In this document: positions 25,027-36,840 of the stretch, in pieces
Layout of the letters: every line of letters begins with the position of its first letter
Position numbering within the stretch: position 1 is the first letter of the stretch
Source of the DNA: Colias croceus
Lineage: Eukaryota; Arthropoda; Insecta; Lepidoptera; Pieridae
Assembly (NCBI RefSeq): GCF_905220415.1
Contig: NC_059549.1
Coordinates: forward strand, 3,906,001 to 3,970,000
Length of the DNA stretch: 64,000 nt
Direction of reading: 5' to 3'
Program-made: the position numbers and the translations under genes
Notes under the pieces: model-generated
Told to the model about the DNA's origin: nothing
Seen by the model: the letters and a program-made list of their open reading frames with translations, nothing else
Database searches by the model: none

Positions 25027-25762
25027 TATACCATAATATAATTTACAACTATAACGTAGTTGTATTTTACATTAATTAAATTCCATACCAGCGTTTCAAA
25101 GGATCCAAAATTATAATGATGCTCCGATTAAAACTTTAAGTAGGTTTTGTAAATAAAGCACTAATAAGCTGCATAAGACTGCTTTGCATTTAATGAAGCC
25201 ATACATTAACATAAGATATTTGCATCAGCCCCAAAAATTTAATCACAACGATCGTGCAGATATTTTAAACGGCTACTTCAGTAAAAACCCCCATAAATTG
25301 CTTATCGGCGAACAAGTTTCTTAATTTTCCCGCTCGTACTGTTTTAATTAGGGTATAATTTTTTGGTTCGTTATTTAACATTTATCCAGAAACAGTTTGT
25401 GGACAAATTAAGAGATAAGGCTCATTTCACACGATTTAAAAAAGCAATTTTGCCCAATTATTTTGCTAAATAAGAATATTAATATACGAATTTTAACACT
25501 TAGTACAAAGTGCCGGTTTATGAGATTTCAGCACTTTAACGCTGCATTAATTACATAAAGTTTTGTACGTGCTTGGATTTGAGTACACTATCTTGGTTGA
25601 AAAACTTTATTGTACAATTATTACATATTCAATATTAATTTATGAAATGTTGAAGAGGAAAGGTTAAACCATGTACTAAAACATAGATGTTATTTTCAAT
25701 TTATTTCATCGCGTCAATAAAAAAAATTATATTATGATAAATTTATACTAATTAACAATTGT

Positions 25763-25900
25763 GAGCAATTTGGTGGAGCAGTGGTTTGGGACGAGCACTA
25801 AATCATTGTTCAGAACAGCGGTTTCCAAAATTGAAATAGCCCTAATGATCGCCAACCTCCCAAAGGAGAAGGCACTTTAAGAAGAAGAAGAAGAGCAATT
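25763..25900 (+). mobile_element. 5'-truncated LINE 3' end with 8-bp TSD and (GAA)n tail
   Basis: The insert (25771-25892) encodes the last 35 codons of a LINE ORF, 25773-25877, with stop at 25878-25880. The peptide begins VEQWFGTSTKSL and ends IANLPKEKAL. It resembles the C-terminus that precedes a (GAA)n tail in lepidopteran non-LTR elements. The tail is (GAA)n from 25881. The flanks carry GAGCAATT at 25763-25770 and 25893-25900, an 8-bp target-site duplication. Clade assignment is from memory and unsure. Confidence 0.75.
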
Positions 25901-25956
25901 ATTTTTCTAGATGTCAGCATATTTATAAAAGATAGTTCAAATCAATGATTTTTAAA

Positions 25957-26151
25957 TCTATGCTGATACTTAAATATTATAAAGCTGATGAGTTTGTTTG
26001 AACGCGCTAATCTCAGGAACTACTGATCGGATTTGAAAAATTCTTTCGGTGTTAGATAGCCCATTTATTGAGGAAAGCTATAGGCTATATTATAGCATCA
26101 CGCTATGCACAGGAGCAGAGCACTGCGGGTAAAACCGTGGGGCACAGCTAG
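25957..26151 (+). mobile_element. Helitron-like element, third subfamily
   Basis: It begins A|TCTATGCTGA and ends GGCACAGCTAG|T. The interior reads AAAGCTGATGAGTTTGTTTG, GCGCTAATCTCAGGAACTAC, GATAGCCCATTTATTGAGG, and AGCAGAGCACTGCGGGTAAA followed by ACCG, giving a weak GCGGGTAAAACCGT stem before the terminus. The same subfamily occurs at 28378-28559 (minus) and as the outer element at 56937-57403. It is 195 bp, non-coding and non-autonomous. Confidence 0.8.
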
Positions 26152-26556
26152 TATAATAATATGTAAAGAATTTCATCTCCGAGTCATGAGTTAATAATAT
26201 AATATCGTGAAATCAACTATAATTCCTTTCGATTGCTCAACGCTGCATGCGTTGAATGAATGATATTTATGGTTATCTAGTAACAATATTTGTTTTAAAA
26301 CATTATCACATTACCACCAAACGCGATTGAAAGCATAATCATGTTTTTTTAAACGTATTTGAGCTTTCAATTTATTGTACAAAAGCAACCTTTGCTACCT
26401 AATGGAACTGTTTGATTTTCATATGTGTGAAATTGTATAGTTGGATTATGAAGATTATAAAGTTTATTTATTTTTCATGTATATTTTGTGTTTCGTAATA
26501 CTTTGGCAATACTTAAAACAAACGGTTTGTTTAACTTTCATTCTAATATTTTGTTT

Positions 26557-26707
26557 ACTTCGTAGTGTCTTAAAGAAGAGAGTGTACCTCAATCTCAAAA
26601 AGTCGGCAACGCATCTGCACAAATCCCTGTAGATGAATATGGGCGGTGGACTCGCCTACGATCAGGCGCTCCACACGCCCGTTTGCCCACTCTAATATAA
26701 AAAAAAT
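26557..26707 (+). mobile_element. LINE 3' end remnant
   Basis: A short in-frame remnant, LKKRVYLNLKKSATHLHKSL (26570-26629), stops at 26630-26632. It is followed by a 3' untranslated stretch with GGGCGGTGGACTCGCCTACG, CAGGCGCTCC and CCCGTTTGCC, ending in a short A-run. The order resembles the fragment at 55111-55332 (FKKRAYSYLKAG..., then a GCCG/ACCATCAGGCG block and A-run), so both probably belong to one broad non-LTR group. The copy is 5'-truncated, decayed and inactive. Boundaries are approximate and no target-site duplication was found. Confidence 0.65.
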
Positions 26708-27212
26708 ACTTATTTCATTAAACGCCAAAAAAATAAATTGTATAGAAATTGCGTATCCCTTGAAATAGGTATCGTTTCTCCGTAAATCTACGTCTCGAGA
26801 ATTTTAATTAAGAAATTAAGTACAAAAATACGGAATTGATGGGACTCGAGCCTTAAGTAGTTAATATTTTTTACAGGAACAAGTATTACGGGTGGTTTGC
26901 CCAAATACAGATAACATGCAATTCGGCGTTATTTTATTTGCTACTTGGACAGAAAATCGATGAAAAAGCTTTATGACTTTTACATAATTTAACTTGTTAA
27001 GTATTTATTATAATAAGCTTATGTCCGCCCAATGACTATGCTACTTTAGGAACTAAGATTTCTTTTTCTTATGTATTATGAAGGTAATTGAATTGTTCAA
27101 CGGCTATAGGATTCAATAATTTTATATAAATAATATGTACAAAACAACAAATATGAAAAAAGCGACTGTTCGAAACAAATAAACACATTTGATGAATATC
27201 GGAACAGTTTAT
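26708..27212. other. AT-rich DNA, no gene seen
   Basis: Nothing identifiable between the LINE remnant and the next Helitron-like element. Confidence 0.5.
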
Positions 27213-27448
27213 TCCATACTATATAATTATTAATATTATAAATGCGAAAGTAACTCTGTCTGTCTGTCTGTTACTCAATCACGCCTTAACTACTGAACCT
27301 ATTTTCATGAAATTTGGTATGGAAATATTTTGATACTCGAGAAAGGACATAGGCTACTTTTTATCCCGGGAAAATGACAAAATCCCGAAAATCCCACGGG
27401 AACGGGAATTATTCGGGTTTTTCTTTGACTGCGCGGGCGGAAATCTAA
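27213..27448 (+). mobile_element. Helitron-like element lacking its 3' hairpin
   Basis: It has the same layout as 13550-13767: a TCCATACT start with a small insertion before TAATATTATAAATGCG, then CTGT repeats, the TACTGAACC stretch, the GGACATAGGCTACTTTTTATC block and CCCACGGGAACGGGAATTAT. At the 3' end it reads GCGCGGGCGGAAATCTAA, so GAAGCCGCGGGCG is missing and CTAG has become CTAA. The loss lies between two GCGGGCG repeats and removes the right half of the hairpin. The copy is probably immobile. Confidence 0.75.
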
Positions 27449-27562
27449 AATATATTGCTTGAGTTTAGAGTAAATGATATTAAATTTATGACCCAAAAAC
27501 TTTGTTACTAAGCTTGAGATAATTATGAAATTGTTTCAGAATCTTTTATCTCAAGTAATGTA

Positions 27563-27846
27563 GACAGTTAGGTAATATTATATGACAGTTAGGTAATATT
27601 ATATTATAATAACCTATCAAGAAAAAAAAAATAATGTCTCGGTCTGGCAGGACACAGAAGGCGGATCACCTACTTGTCCCTAAAGAAAATCGATCAGTGA
27701 AACAGACAGTTAGGTAATATTATATGACAGTTAGGTAATATTATATTATAATAACCTATCTAGAAAAAAAAATAATGTCTCGGTCTGGCAGGACACAGAA
27801 GGCGGATCACCTACTTGTCCCTAAAGAAAATCGATCAGTGAAACAG
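27563..27846. repeat. 142-bp tandem duplication with nested 21-bp repeat
   Basis: Two head-to-tail copies, 27563-27704 and 27705-27846, are almost identical. I see one A missing from the poly(A) run of the second copy and a single substitution just before it. Each copy starts with two tandem units of a 21-mer (GACAGTTAGGTAATATTATA+T; first pair 27563-27604). The other half of each copy (CTCGGTCTGGCAGGACACAG, GCGGATCACCTACTTGTCCC) is a motif I associate with lepidopteran interspersed repeats. The near-identity indicates a recent event. Confidence 0.9.
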
Positions 27847-28377
27847 ATGTAGGTATAATGCATCTACCCCTTACCCCATTAGGGGACATGGGACTTCTTC
27901 ACTTTTTTACCTAAATTTAATTACAATAAAAATATTACAAAAGCTTAACTACTAAATAAAACATACTTTATTCATTACACTACTACACATTTAATTACAT
28001 ACACGTCAAAAATTGTTTCCCCGCACAGTGTAAACAGGTTCAAAACAATTATATTACAACAATCAATTTTTTATCCTCTAATACCGGGTATTTTCAACAC
28101 ATCGATAATATTATTAGCTCTTCACACAATGAAGTCAATACTCCAATACCCTAATCAGTATCATACAGATGACTGGCAAAACCATTATGCCAACCTGTGA
28201 TGCCAACTAACGTTTTAATACAAGACTTTTTGCGTTGCTGTCAAAATATTTCGATTCATTAAACGCTGGTAAAATGATTTTGTGCACTTTTTACAAATTG
28301 GACGAATAAAAACTTTGGTTATTGGACAATGTTTGAATGTTATATAATAGTAGCTGTATAGTATTATATTATCTGTG
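27847..28377. other. Repeat-edge-like sequence then AT-rich DNA
   Basis: Just after the tandem duplication a stretch CATCTACCCCTTACCCCATT with AGGGG (27860-27886) looks like the edge of the same interspersed repeat. The rest is AT-rich with no gene. Confidence 0.4.
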
Positions 28378-28559
28378 GTAGCTGTGACCCGCGGTTTTAC
28401 CTACATTGCTCCGCTGTTATTAGTGGTAGCGTGATGAAATAAAGCTTAGCCTTCCTCGGTAAATGGCCTATCTGTCAGTGAAATAATTTTTCAAATCGGG
28501 ACAATGGTTCTTGAGATTAGCGAATCTAAACGAACAAACAAAATATTTCCTAAGCTTAT
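28378..28559 (-). mobile_element. Helitron-like element, third subfamily, decayed
   Basis: On the minus strand it parallels 25957-26151: plus-strand TAGCTGTGACCCGCGGTTTT (3' end), CATTGCTCCGCT, GCCTTCCTCGGTAAATGG, TTTTTCAAATCGGG and CTTGAGATTAGCG. The 3' terminal CTAG is changed to CTAC and the 5' TC end is not clear, so both boundaries are approximate. It is non-coding. Confidence 0.7.
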
Positions 28560-31500
28560 TATTTAGTAAAGATTAAGTTCTCAGTGTCACGGCCATGCGT
28601 CGTGGTCAATGAACGGAAACTGTAAATGATGGATCGATCTGTGTATAGCTGTTTTAGTTTCGATGTTGAGACAATGTAAACATTATGAAATATTATATTG
28701 ATAAATAAATAGAAACATTATTAGTTTTTGTAACGTTAGTAATAGATTGTTTTATTTATCTAAAAAAGTAATGTCTGATTATATTAAATAAAATTGATAT
28801 ACAGTAATTCTTATTTTTTTATCTCAAATAAGATTGACAGAGAAAATATCACGATATTACTTTTGTTTCAAGCTTATGCTTATAAATATATAATATGATT
28901 GTCCTGTTTTTTTACACGACATAATATATTTTCAAATCAATGTTTTCTATTTGACTTAAAAAAGCTTATAAAAATGAGCCTGTAAACCGTAATTAACAGT
29001 TTACGATGCACGTGTACTCACACCTCTAGCGGTCAAGCCAAGGTCACCGGCTACATGACTGATGCTGACACGCGTCGCCTTTGACTTCTAGCCGTTCAGA
29101 CGTCCATCTAGCCGATATAAGCCGTATTTATAGTTTGGGACTGGTTTATTTATTGCTGTTTATAGGTGATCTATTTTTGTTGCAGTTTGATGTTTTATTT
29201 TGGATGGAATGTGTAGGTTTTGGATTAACTATTGGGAGTATTTCCAATTCGTTTATTTAAAGAAGTAACCATGCCATACCGTTATAAGCTCATTGTTTTA
29301 ATTATCATGGTTCATGATTATATAATTATTATAGTTACGTTACGTTACTTTATGTGCGCCGTGCTAAAAAATTACTACACTTATTTAAATAAATATTTTT
29401 CCACTGGCTTGAGTCAATAAACTCAAACACTACGGAGGACTATTATTATGTTTTTGCTAATGGAACGTGGTTCACGGGGAAGATTTTAGTACTTAAGTGT
29501 AATATTATATGAATGAGAAATATATTCGAGTTTGCATTTTGTTAAATAGTATACAAAGTGCGAAAGATAAATAATACATAGGTTCATTTTTAAAACACTA
29601 TCATCTGATTTTAAATTAATAAATGTACAAATCGTGTACCACACTATACATACGGCTCATCACCCGTCGAGTAGATGATGGCAACCATAATGATTCATTA
29701 AATGCCTCATCGAGATTACCTTTTTGTAATTGACCGATGATGCGCGCCGTATCACAGCTCCTCTTTACAATAAACCACCAATGAAGTGCTGTTTAATTAT
29801 TTTTTATACTAGGTATGTATTAATAAAGGTTTTTTACGTAATCGGTTGATAAATATTGAAATTATTTAACTAATTATGTAAAAATGTTGGTGAATAATAA
29901 ATTATTGAAGTTGATAGTGTGCTTTCAAAACAGTTTTAAGTATCCGCGTAGAATAGCTGATGTTTTTTTTTAACAATAATTATAAACAAAATTTTGTCTG
30001 GATGTGCCTTGAGCATTTTAATTTTTTCTTCGTTACACAACTATGAATCAAAAGAATTTACCATGCTACTTTAACCTAAAAAAGTGGGTAGAGAAAAAAT
30101 TTCGTACAAGAATGTAAGGTATTATTACGTTTAAACTTTAGTTTAAGTAACGTATGTCATGCTCAAAAATTGGTGCCCATTTGGTCCGTACATATAATTC
30201 GTAATTTTCTCTTACAATTATGGGATATAGCCTACAGGGTCAATTAAGTTCTGAACGACCAAAATGCAGGAGACACATTTGTATAGCATTTTACTAGCAT
30301 TGGAGGTCATGTTATGTTGGTAATGTTCTTGCATCACATACTATTGCGTGGTAAATAAAACATGTCTTTATTAAAGCCATTATAATCCTTTTATAGCTTA
30401 AATATACGATTAGGTAAATACATATAAACATACGACTATAGCATAATTATTATCACATTTTTGAAGTTGAAATATGTCGACATATATTTTTAATGCCGTT
30501 GTGTATTAACTGTCTAGTTATAATATATTTTTTTTATTATTGTTAAATGGTGAATGATAATTTATTAGTTTTACTTGTGTGCAGAAAGTCGTATGCACAA
30601 AAAAGACTAGAATCAATACTAGGAAATTCTATTTTACTTTTATGTATCCGAATGTATAATGTAGGTCTATTGCGTTACTCAGGTGTGTTGATTTATTTTG
30701 ATAAACAAATAAATTAAATGTATGAAATACATACAAAAATGCAAATTAGTAAGTTTTTTCATCAAATTATCTCTATATCCATTATGACCAAAATTAAATT
30801 CAGGTATCAGTAGATTTAATACGCAAAATAATCGAAAAAAAAATCTCACCATTCGAAGTACAATATACAACAATAATTTATTAAAACTCCATGTTTCTGA
30901 TTACTGTTCCGCGGGTTCTAAAAATAAAATAGGCCAAGCACATGTCATTTGTCAGCTCCCTACACATGACGGGCAGTAATTTATAGGTTATGTTGCTTTA
31001 TAGTGGCTACGTGACGTGATTTTTAAATGTATGTACTTTTAAAATATTGCTGTATTTTTATTTTTGGAAAGTTCAGACCAATAAAAACTTTTCGTGTGTT
31101 TTAATATTCCGTGGTAGAGGTAGGTAGGTAGGTAGAGGTTCAAATTAAACATTTTACGTCTTCTTTATTAACATTTGTGCGTAAATTGTTATTTTATTAT
31201 CTTGAATCTTATTTATTATAGGTAACCTATATCTCAATTAAAATATCTTATTTATAGTGGAAAAAGTACCTATAATTGAAATGCTCAGATATCTCACATG
31301 CAGATTCCATTGGTAAATATAGATTATCTTATTCATATTATATTAGTTTGTACTGCCGCAGTGCATATGTTATCTAGATTAAATATCCTAAAGGAAACAT
31401 TTATAAAGAGGCGACGCTCACAACGATTTGATCCTTAGCAGAAGCTTAACTGATCGTATTAAGATTCCTACAGTTAACTCCAGTTATTCACATGACGTAT

Positions 31501-32305
31501 AGAGTTCACAGTTTGGTCGGATTAGTGATTTCTCGGTATTCCCCCTGTTAAAGTATTTGGTTACTCGTTGTTTAAAAAAAACTGGTAAGGTAGATAAACA
31601 TTTTTAAGATATTGAATGGAGATCGTTTCGAATATAACTAATTAACCAAGTGTTGAAACGTCTGAATTTTATTTTTCTAGAGGCTTTACTGTCATAGATT
31701 TAAATATGTAAAAAATAAATTTATAATACGTAAAAAAACAGACAATTATCCTATAACGGATAAACTCAACATTTCAAAATGTTTATGATCTAATAGAAAA
31801 TATCGCAAGTATGGCCCCGTAAATAAATAATCTCGTATACTTTGATATGCCACGCGTAAAAACTTTTTCTCTTTATCAATGTGAATACCAATTCTTGTTT
31901 TTATCATAAAAATAAGTCATTCACCTGCAATCTGCAATAAAGTTCAGTATCGTGCACCGATTATGCAGATAACTTATAATCTCCGTACCATAGTTAGTGA
32001 TCATTTGAACGGACGGCGTAAATTGTCGCCTAAGGGTGGGTACGGCACAACTACTGCAGCAGATAATTCAAACAATACAAAGTAAAATCATCATCTCTCC
32101 CATTGTAATAAAGATCATTATCGTCTGTTGTTAAATGCTAAATTAAAGACCGGTATGCTCTCGATGTTTTATGTTTCCAAAATACATGATGGAATTTGTG
32201 TCATAAGAATTTAGTGCCAACTGTAAATGTAAATTAATCCATTTTTGGTGTAGGAACCAGATCTTGTAAAGAGTAACGAGATGTAAAATGTATATTTCGA
32301 TATAA
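28560..32305. other. AT-rich DNA, no gene seen
   Basis: No supported gene in about 3.7 kb. A somewhat GC-richer non-repeat patch lies at 29005-29110 and contains GGTCAAGCCAAGGTCACC (29031-29048), two GGTCA half-sites of the nuclear-receptor type; function is unproven. A short (GTAG)4 run is at about 31116-31135. Confidence 0.5.
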
Positions 32306-32483
32306 TCTTAATATACAATAAATCTCGTGTCACAATGTTTGTCCTCAATGGACTCCTAAACCACTTAACCGATTATAATAAAATTCGCACACCATGTGCA
32401 GTTCAATCCAACTTGAGAGATAGGATAGTTTAAATTTCAAATCGTTTTAGAGAAAGCGGGCGAAGCCGCGGGCGTTAAGCTAG
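32306..32483 (+). mobile_element. Helitron-like element, fourth subfamily
   Basis: It begins A|TCTTAATATAC and ends GCGTTAAGCTAG|T. The 3' hairpin is textbook (AGCGGGCGAAGCCGCGGGC, GCGG...CCGC stem). The interior differs from the other subfamilies: AATCTCGTGTCACAATGTTT, GTCCTCAATGGACTCCTAAA, CACTTAACCGATTATAATAA. It is 178 bp and non-coding. Both ends look intact. Confidence 0.8.
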
Positions 32484-35400
32484 TTTAAAATATAAATACT
32501 TAATGATTAGTATAGTACGAATCAAACTCTATCATACTTAAAAGAAAAAATATGTAAAGTGGGAATTCTAGGATACCATTTGCTAACAATCTATTTTTTA
32601 CATAAAAGACCTATGTATAGAAAAAGCAGTATATTTTTTAAAGCGCAAGGCATTGTGACTGAAATCATTAAAATAATTATTGTAATCTTTTAAACTTAAA
32701 TTCTGATTATTAATATAGGTACTATAAGCTAATTCATTTGATATCCAATAACTAAGATTAGTTTTTGTCTTATGTTTTGAATATGCAATTCAATACTTGT
32801 ACCATTTATTATTAAAGCGATCGCTTACAGACCTGAATGCCCTTTTTAAAGTCACTGCTTCAAAATCCCGCATATGATTCAATATTTGGAGGGAAGACTT
32901 TTATGATAAATATTATTGAATTCGTATCATTGTGTACAGGTTTTGAATACTGGATTTTATTAAAGCCCTGCGGAATAAATCGCGACAGGTGCTACTTGCT
33001 CCATACATCCTTTCATTTTAACCCTGTATTTTAAATAAAAATGATGTAAGCCGTTAACATAAATGGTCAAATGTATATCTTACATAAGGGAATTTTAATG
33101 AAAGTTAATTTAAATTTTTTCCCCACTTCATTAAAAAATCTACGTTACATGTAAAGTAAAAAATCTACGAACAACAACACATTTATATTTTTATTATTGT
33201 CATTATTCATCCAGTACATACCTAAGACATGTTATCGAAAAAATGAAATTATCATCTACGTCTAATAAAACTCAATTACATAATCACACAGCAAAAAAAT
33301 TTAAGTTGGGATACAGACATAACATTTACATTACATCATTACGTCTGAGTATTATTAAAAATACCGTAAAGTAAAAAGAGGTGTATTGTAAAGACATAAT
33401 TGGCCGTTCTCATAAACAATGGTTGGCTACCGCCGCAGGCCAGGACCAAATGAAGCATGCTCTCACGTACGACACGACCAGTTAACAAGATCCATGCACA
33501 ATCACACGAAACCCCCGCAAATACCCAAATCAATAAGCCAAAGAGGGAACACAGAGACCAAGTTACGCTGGCCCTCCGTCCAACAATAAAATGCTATGTA
33601 CGGAACTAACATGTTGAAAATGCTGCTGTTTTTATCTAAAAGAAAATTGAACGATATTAGAAAATTGAAACAGTAGAGCAAACAGTTTACTCTACTATTT
33701 TCTATAATAAAACTAAGCGAAATATGCTTTCGGTGGCGTTTGGAAATTGACTTGTAAAATGACGTTGAAAATTACGGACCAAATCGGAGCGAAATAATTT
33801 TAGGATTTTATTATTACTAACGCGTGTATTGTGCGTAGCTTTATTTGTTCTCCAAATACATGAATTACCTCATTAGATTTAAATTAAAACCTGAATTGGA
33901 TACAATATATCAATGTAATTTTAAAGTGAATGTATGAAACATCGGTTTTACGCTTTTCTCTGATTTAGTTTCGCCACAATTTATGGAATTACTAAATTTA
34001 TAACCCTTGTAGAAAATAACGTTCAATTGAAATTGAAGTTCTGTCTTTGAGTGAATCGTGAATATCTTGCTTTGGTTTGTGAAGCCAATGTATTTACCGT
34101 CTCGTTTTCAACTAAATTTTGCGACATACATTCCACAACATGCAAAACACATCGAGAACAACCAAGTTTTAAGTACAACATATATCTCGAACACGAATAT
34201 TTGCGATTTTCATTTAAAATAAAGTAGGAAAGGTGACATTCTTTATTTACAAGGTGTTCGTTGAATAACATCGCCCTTGCGTCGAGGCTCTTGTTTTTGT
34301 GAACACTATATATTTTCTACGCTAAACAACAACAAGATTTAATCCTGAGACTCGCTTGAAGTAACAAAGATTAAAGGAAATAGATGTTGTATAGGAATAA
34401 AAACCTCCTGCTGTTGGATTGGAACTATAACATTATTTTGATATGTTTATACTTTTTTTATGACGTCGACTTCTCGTAGGTGTTCTAATTGACGTTTCCA
34501 TTACTAAATTAAAAAAATATTATCGCAATTTTCTGCCCCTACGACAAACTTCATAATAAAATGGACAATTTTTGTATGAAAGACACGTTACTAGGTCAGC
34601 AGGCATGCGCAGAGGTAATTAGTGACGTCATAATTTAATAAAAAATTAACTTATAAAAAAAGTCCCTAACTGATGTGTCACATCTGCCATGTTACATAAT
34701 CTTTGAACGGCTAAGTTACTTATACGCCTCCCAGAGGTCTCATACACAGTATCTATTTAATCTTCCCGCGCAAAATATCGCATCATGTTTATTAAAGCGG
34801 GAATTTTTGTTGCGTACCCACTTGAAGACAATTTATTCATTGCAGTAGTTCTACTTTTATGGCCATTTCCCATTTATGAAACTTTACTGACCGAATGGAG
34901 GTTTTTATGCGAATTTCGTACAAAAACGCTTACGTATAACGACAATGAATGTTTATGACATACTTTAAGGTTAGAGTTTATTAGTTAATCCGAATTTCAT
35001 AAAATAATGTGTATGTTCTACGCTTCTACATATACTTAGTACAAGCACAGCTTGACACAGTTAGCTTAGCTTTCTTAGGAAATACTCTTAATTATCTTAC
35101 ATCGTTATCACTAATCACATCATTAGCACTACATGACAGATACCACATACACATCTAAAAAAACACTAACTGCATAGCAAATAAGATTAAAAAATCCAAG
35201 AAAGCATATCGACATCCTTACCCGCATTTATAGAGATTCCATACATAACACTGAATGAAGAAACTAGGTACCTACATATAAAAGAGAATCTACATTAATA
35301 GCCCGTATAATTCGCAATATAAAGGAGCTAACATTTTGACGTTATATGTAATTAGATCTATTGTTTATTTGACCTTATTGCAAATATCACGTGAATGGTA

Positions 35401-36744
35401 TGAATATTATTCAATTATTATATCTTTCTATTACGCTACATACGGTTGTTTCAAACCTATTTCTGACAATATGCTTGAAATTTCAATATATAAGAAGAAT
35501 TTTTTAAGAATACTATACAGTATGTGATTTCACGCAAAAGTCGAATATTGCACCCTATTTCTAATTTATTTAAATAAATAGATATTAATTAATTCTGAAA
35601 ATTAATGTACCACACATCCATTTCAATTTTTCTAATAGATATTTTTCATAAAATTTGATTCAGTACCTACCTATTTCATACAAATCATATATTTTATCAA
35701 CACGTTATTTTTCATCAGCCTGCATTTAAGTGCAAGTTTCATGAACATAACCTGTCCTAGGACTAATAACACCAACAAATAAAACATTTTAAGAATTTTC
35801 TATTTAAATATCAGTCTAATCCTCCGAAACTGTGAGTCTCATATCCGATCAGGCTTATTGCATCATGATTAGCGTATTGTAAGCCACTACCGTTTGACAA
35901 GGCCGATGGTATAACTTCTATAGAGATATAATACTACTGTTCTGAACAATTATTACTTAATGATGCTGTGAACTTATTTTGATGTCAAATTGAATTAGTA
36001 ATACCTTGATTAGATTTAAATACTACAGCTGTTAAAAGAGTAACATTTTAAAACGTTTCTGGTTTCTCTAAATTAATGTCTTCGTTTATTACACAGGATA
36101 TAAAAATTAGAACTAATATTGTGATTAAAAAATGTTTAGTGTAATAATTAAACATTAGCCTTATACTAGTCATTATTTCATCACATAGTCACGGATTTAT
36201 AGTAATTGTTAACATCAGCACAGACTAGCTGTTTCCTATCAAAATTTCAATAGTTATTTGTTAAGTCTCCCATACAAACTTTACTTATAACGTCAATAAT
36301 TAATAGCGTTATATGTTTACTTTCTTTTCACATAATTACAAAAATATCACAAACAATTCCTTAAAAATTAGGTTAGAAATTATATATAAAGGAAAACAGC
36401 TTTGCATGTACAATTATTACAACGTTATAGGGCAAATTTAAGCAGTTTCGAGTATACAATGTATTCAAAGCTTTACCAGATAGTTCTGTTCTGTGAGGAT
36501 GTTTTATATCTTTATTATGCAAAACATTAGCATAGGACAGGAAATGCGAAGAGTCCTTTGTTACGAGTCTGATCTAATTTAAAAATTCATGAATGAATTA
36601 CTTACATTTTGAATTTATTTTTATTGAAACGATACGTTTGTTCTAAGCCTGTTATAAAGCTTTATATGTTTACTGTTGGTCTGCTGGTAATATTTCTAGA
36701 TATCCCTCGTTGGCTGTTTTAAATAGTGGAATATACGTCTATAT
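32484..36744. other. AT-rich DNA, no gene seen
   Basis: No supported gene in about 4.3 kb. It contains a small interrupted hairpin (33658-33704) and an isolated palindromic TGACGTCA at 34623-34630 that could be a CRE/AP-1-type site or chance. Frames of 63-82 codons (32837, 33339, 34023, 35336) lack motifs. Confidence 0.55.
33658..33704. repeat. Interrupted palindrome
   Basis: TAGAAAAT and AGTAGAG on the left pair with CTCTACT and ATTTTCTA on the right. A 6-nt interruption (TGAAAC) is present only in the left arm. The inner arm continues as CAAAC/GTTTA with one mismatch. Confidence 0.55.
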
Positions 36745-36840
36745 CTTCATCAGCCCATATAATAAGTTCCCACTGCTGGGTTACAGGGCTCCTATAAGGG
36801 TTCAGGCCATAATCCACCACGCTGGCCAAGTACGGGTTGA
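36745..36840 (-). repeat. SINE fragment, RTE-tail type
   Basis: Plus-strand CTTCATCAGCCCATAT, TTCCCACTGCTGGG and GGCCATAATCCACCACGCTG, GCCAAGTACGGGTTG match the left part of the element at 62633-62930 in the same orientation. Only the 3' portion of the SINE is present; the tRNA-like head is missing. Confidence 0.75.

Noticed and set aside
34623..34630. Palindromic TGACGTCA as a CRE/AP-1 regulatory site
   Set aside because: A single 8-bp match is expected about once by chance in a window of this size, and nothing nearby supports a promoter.
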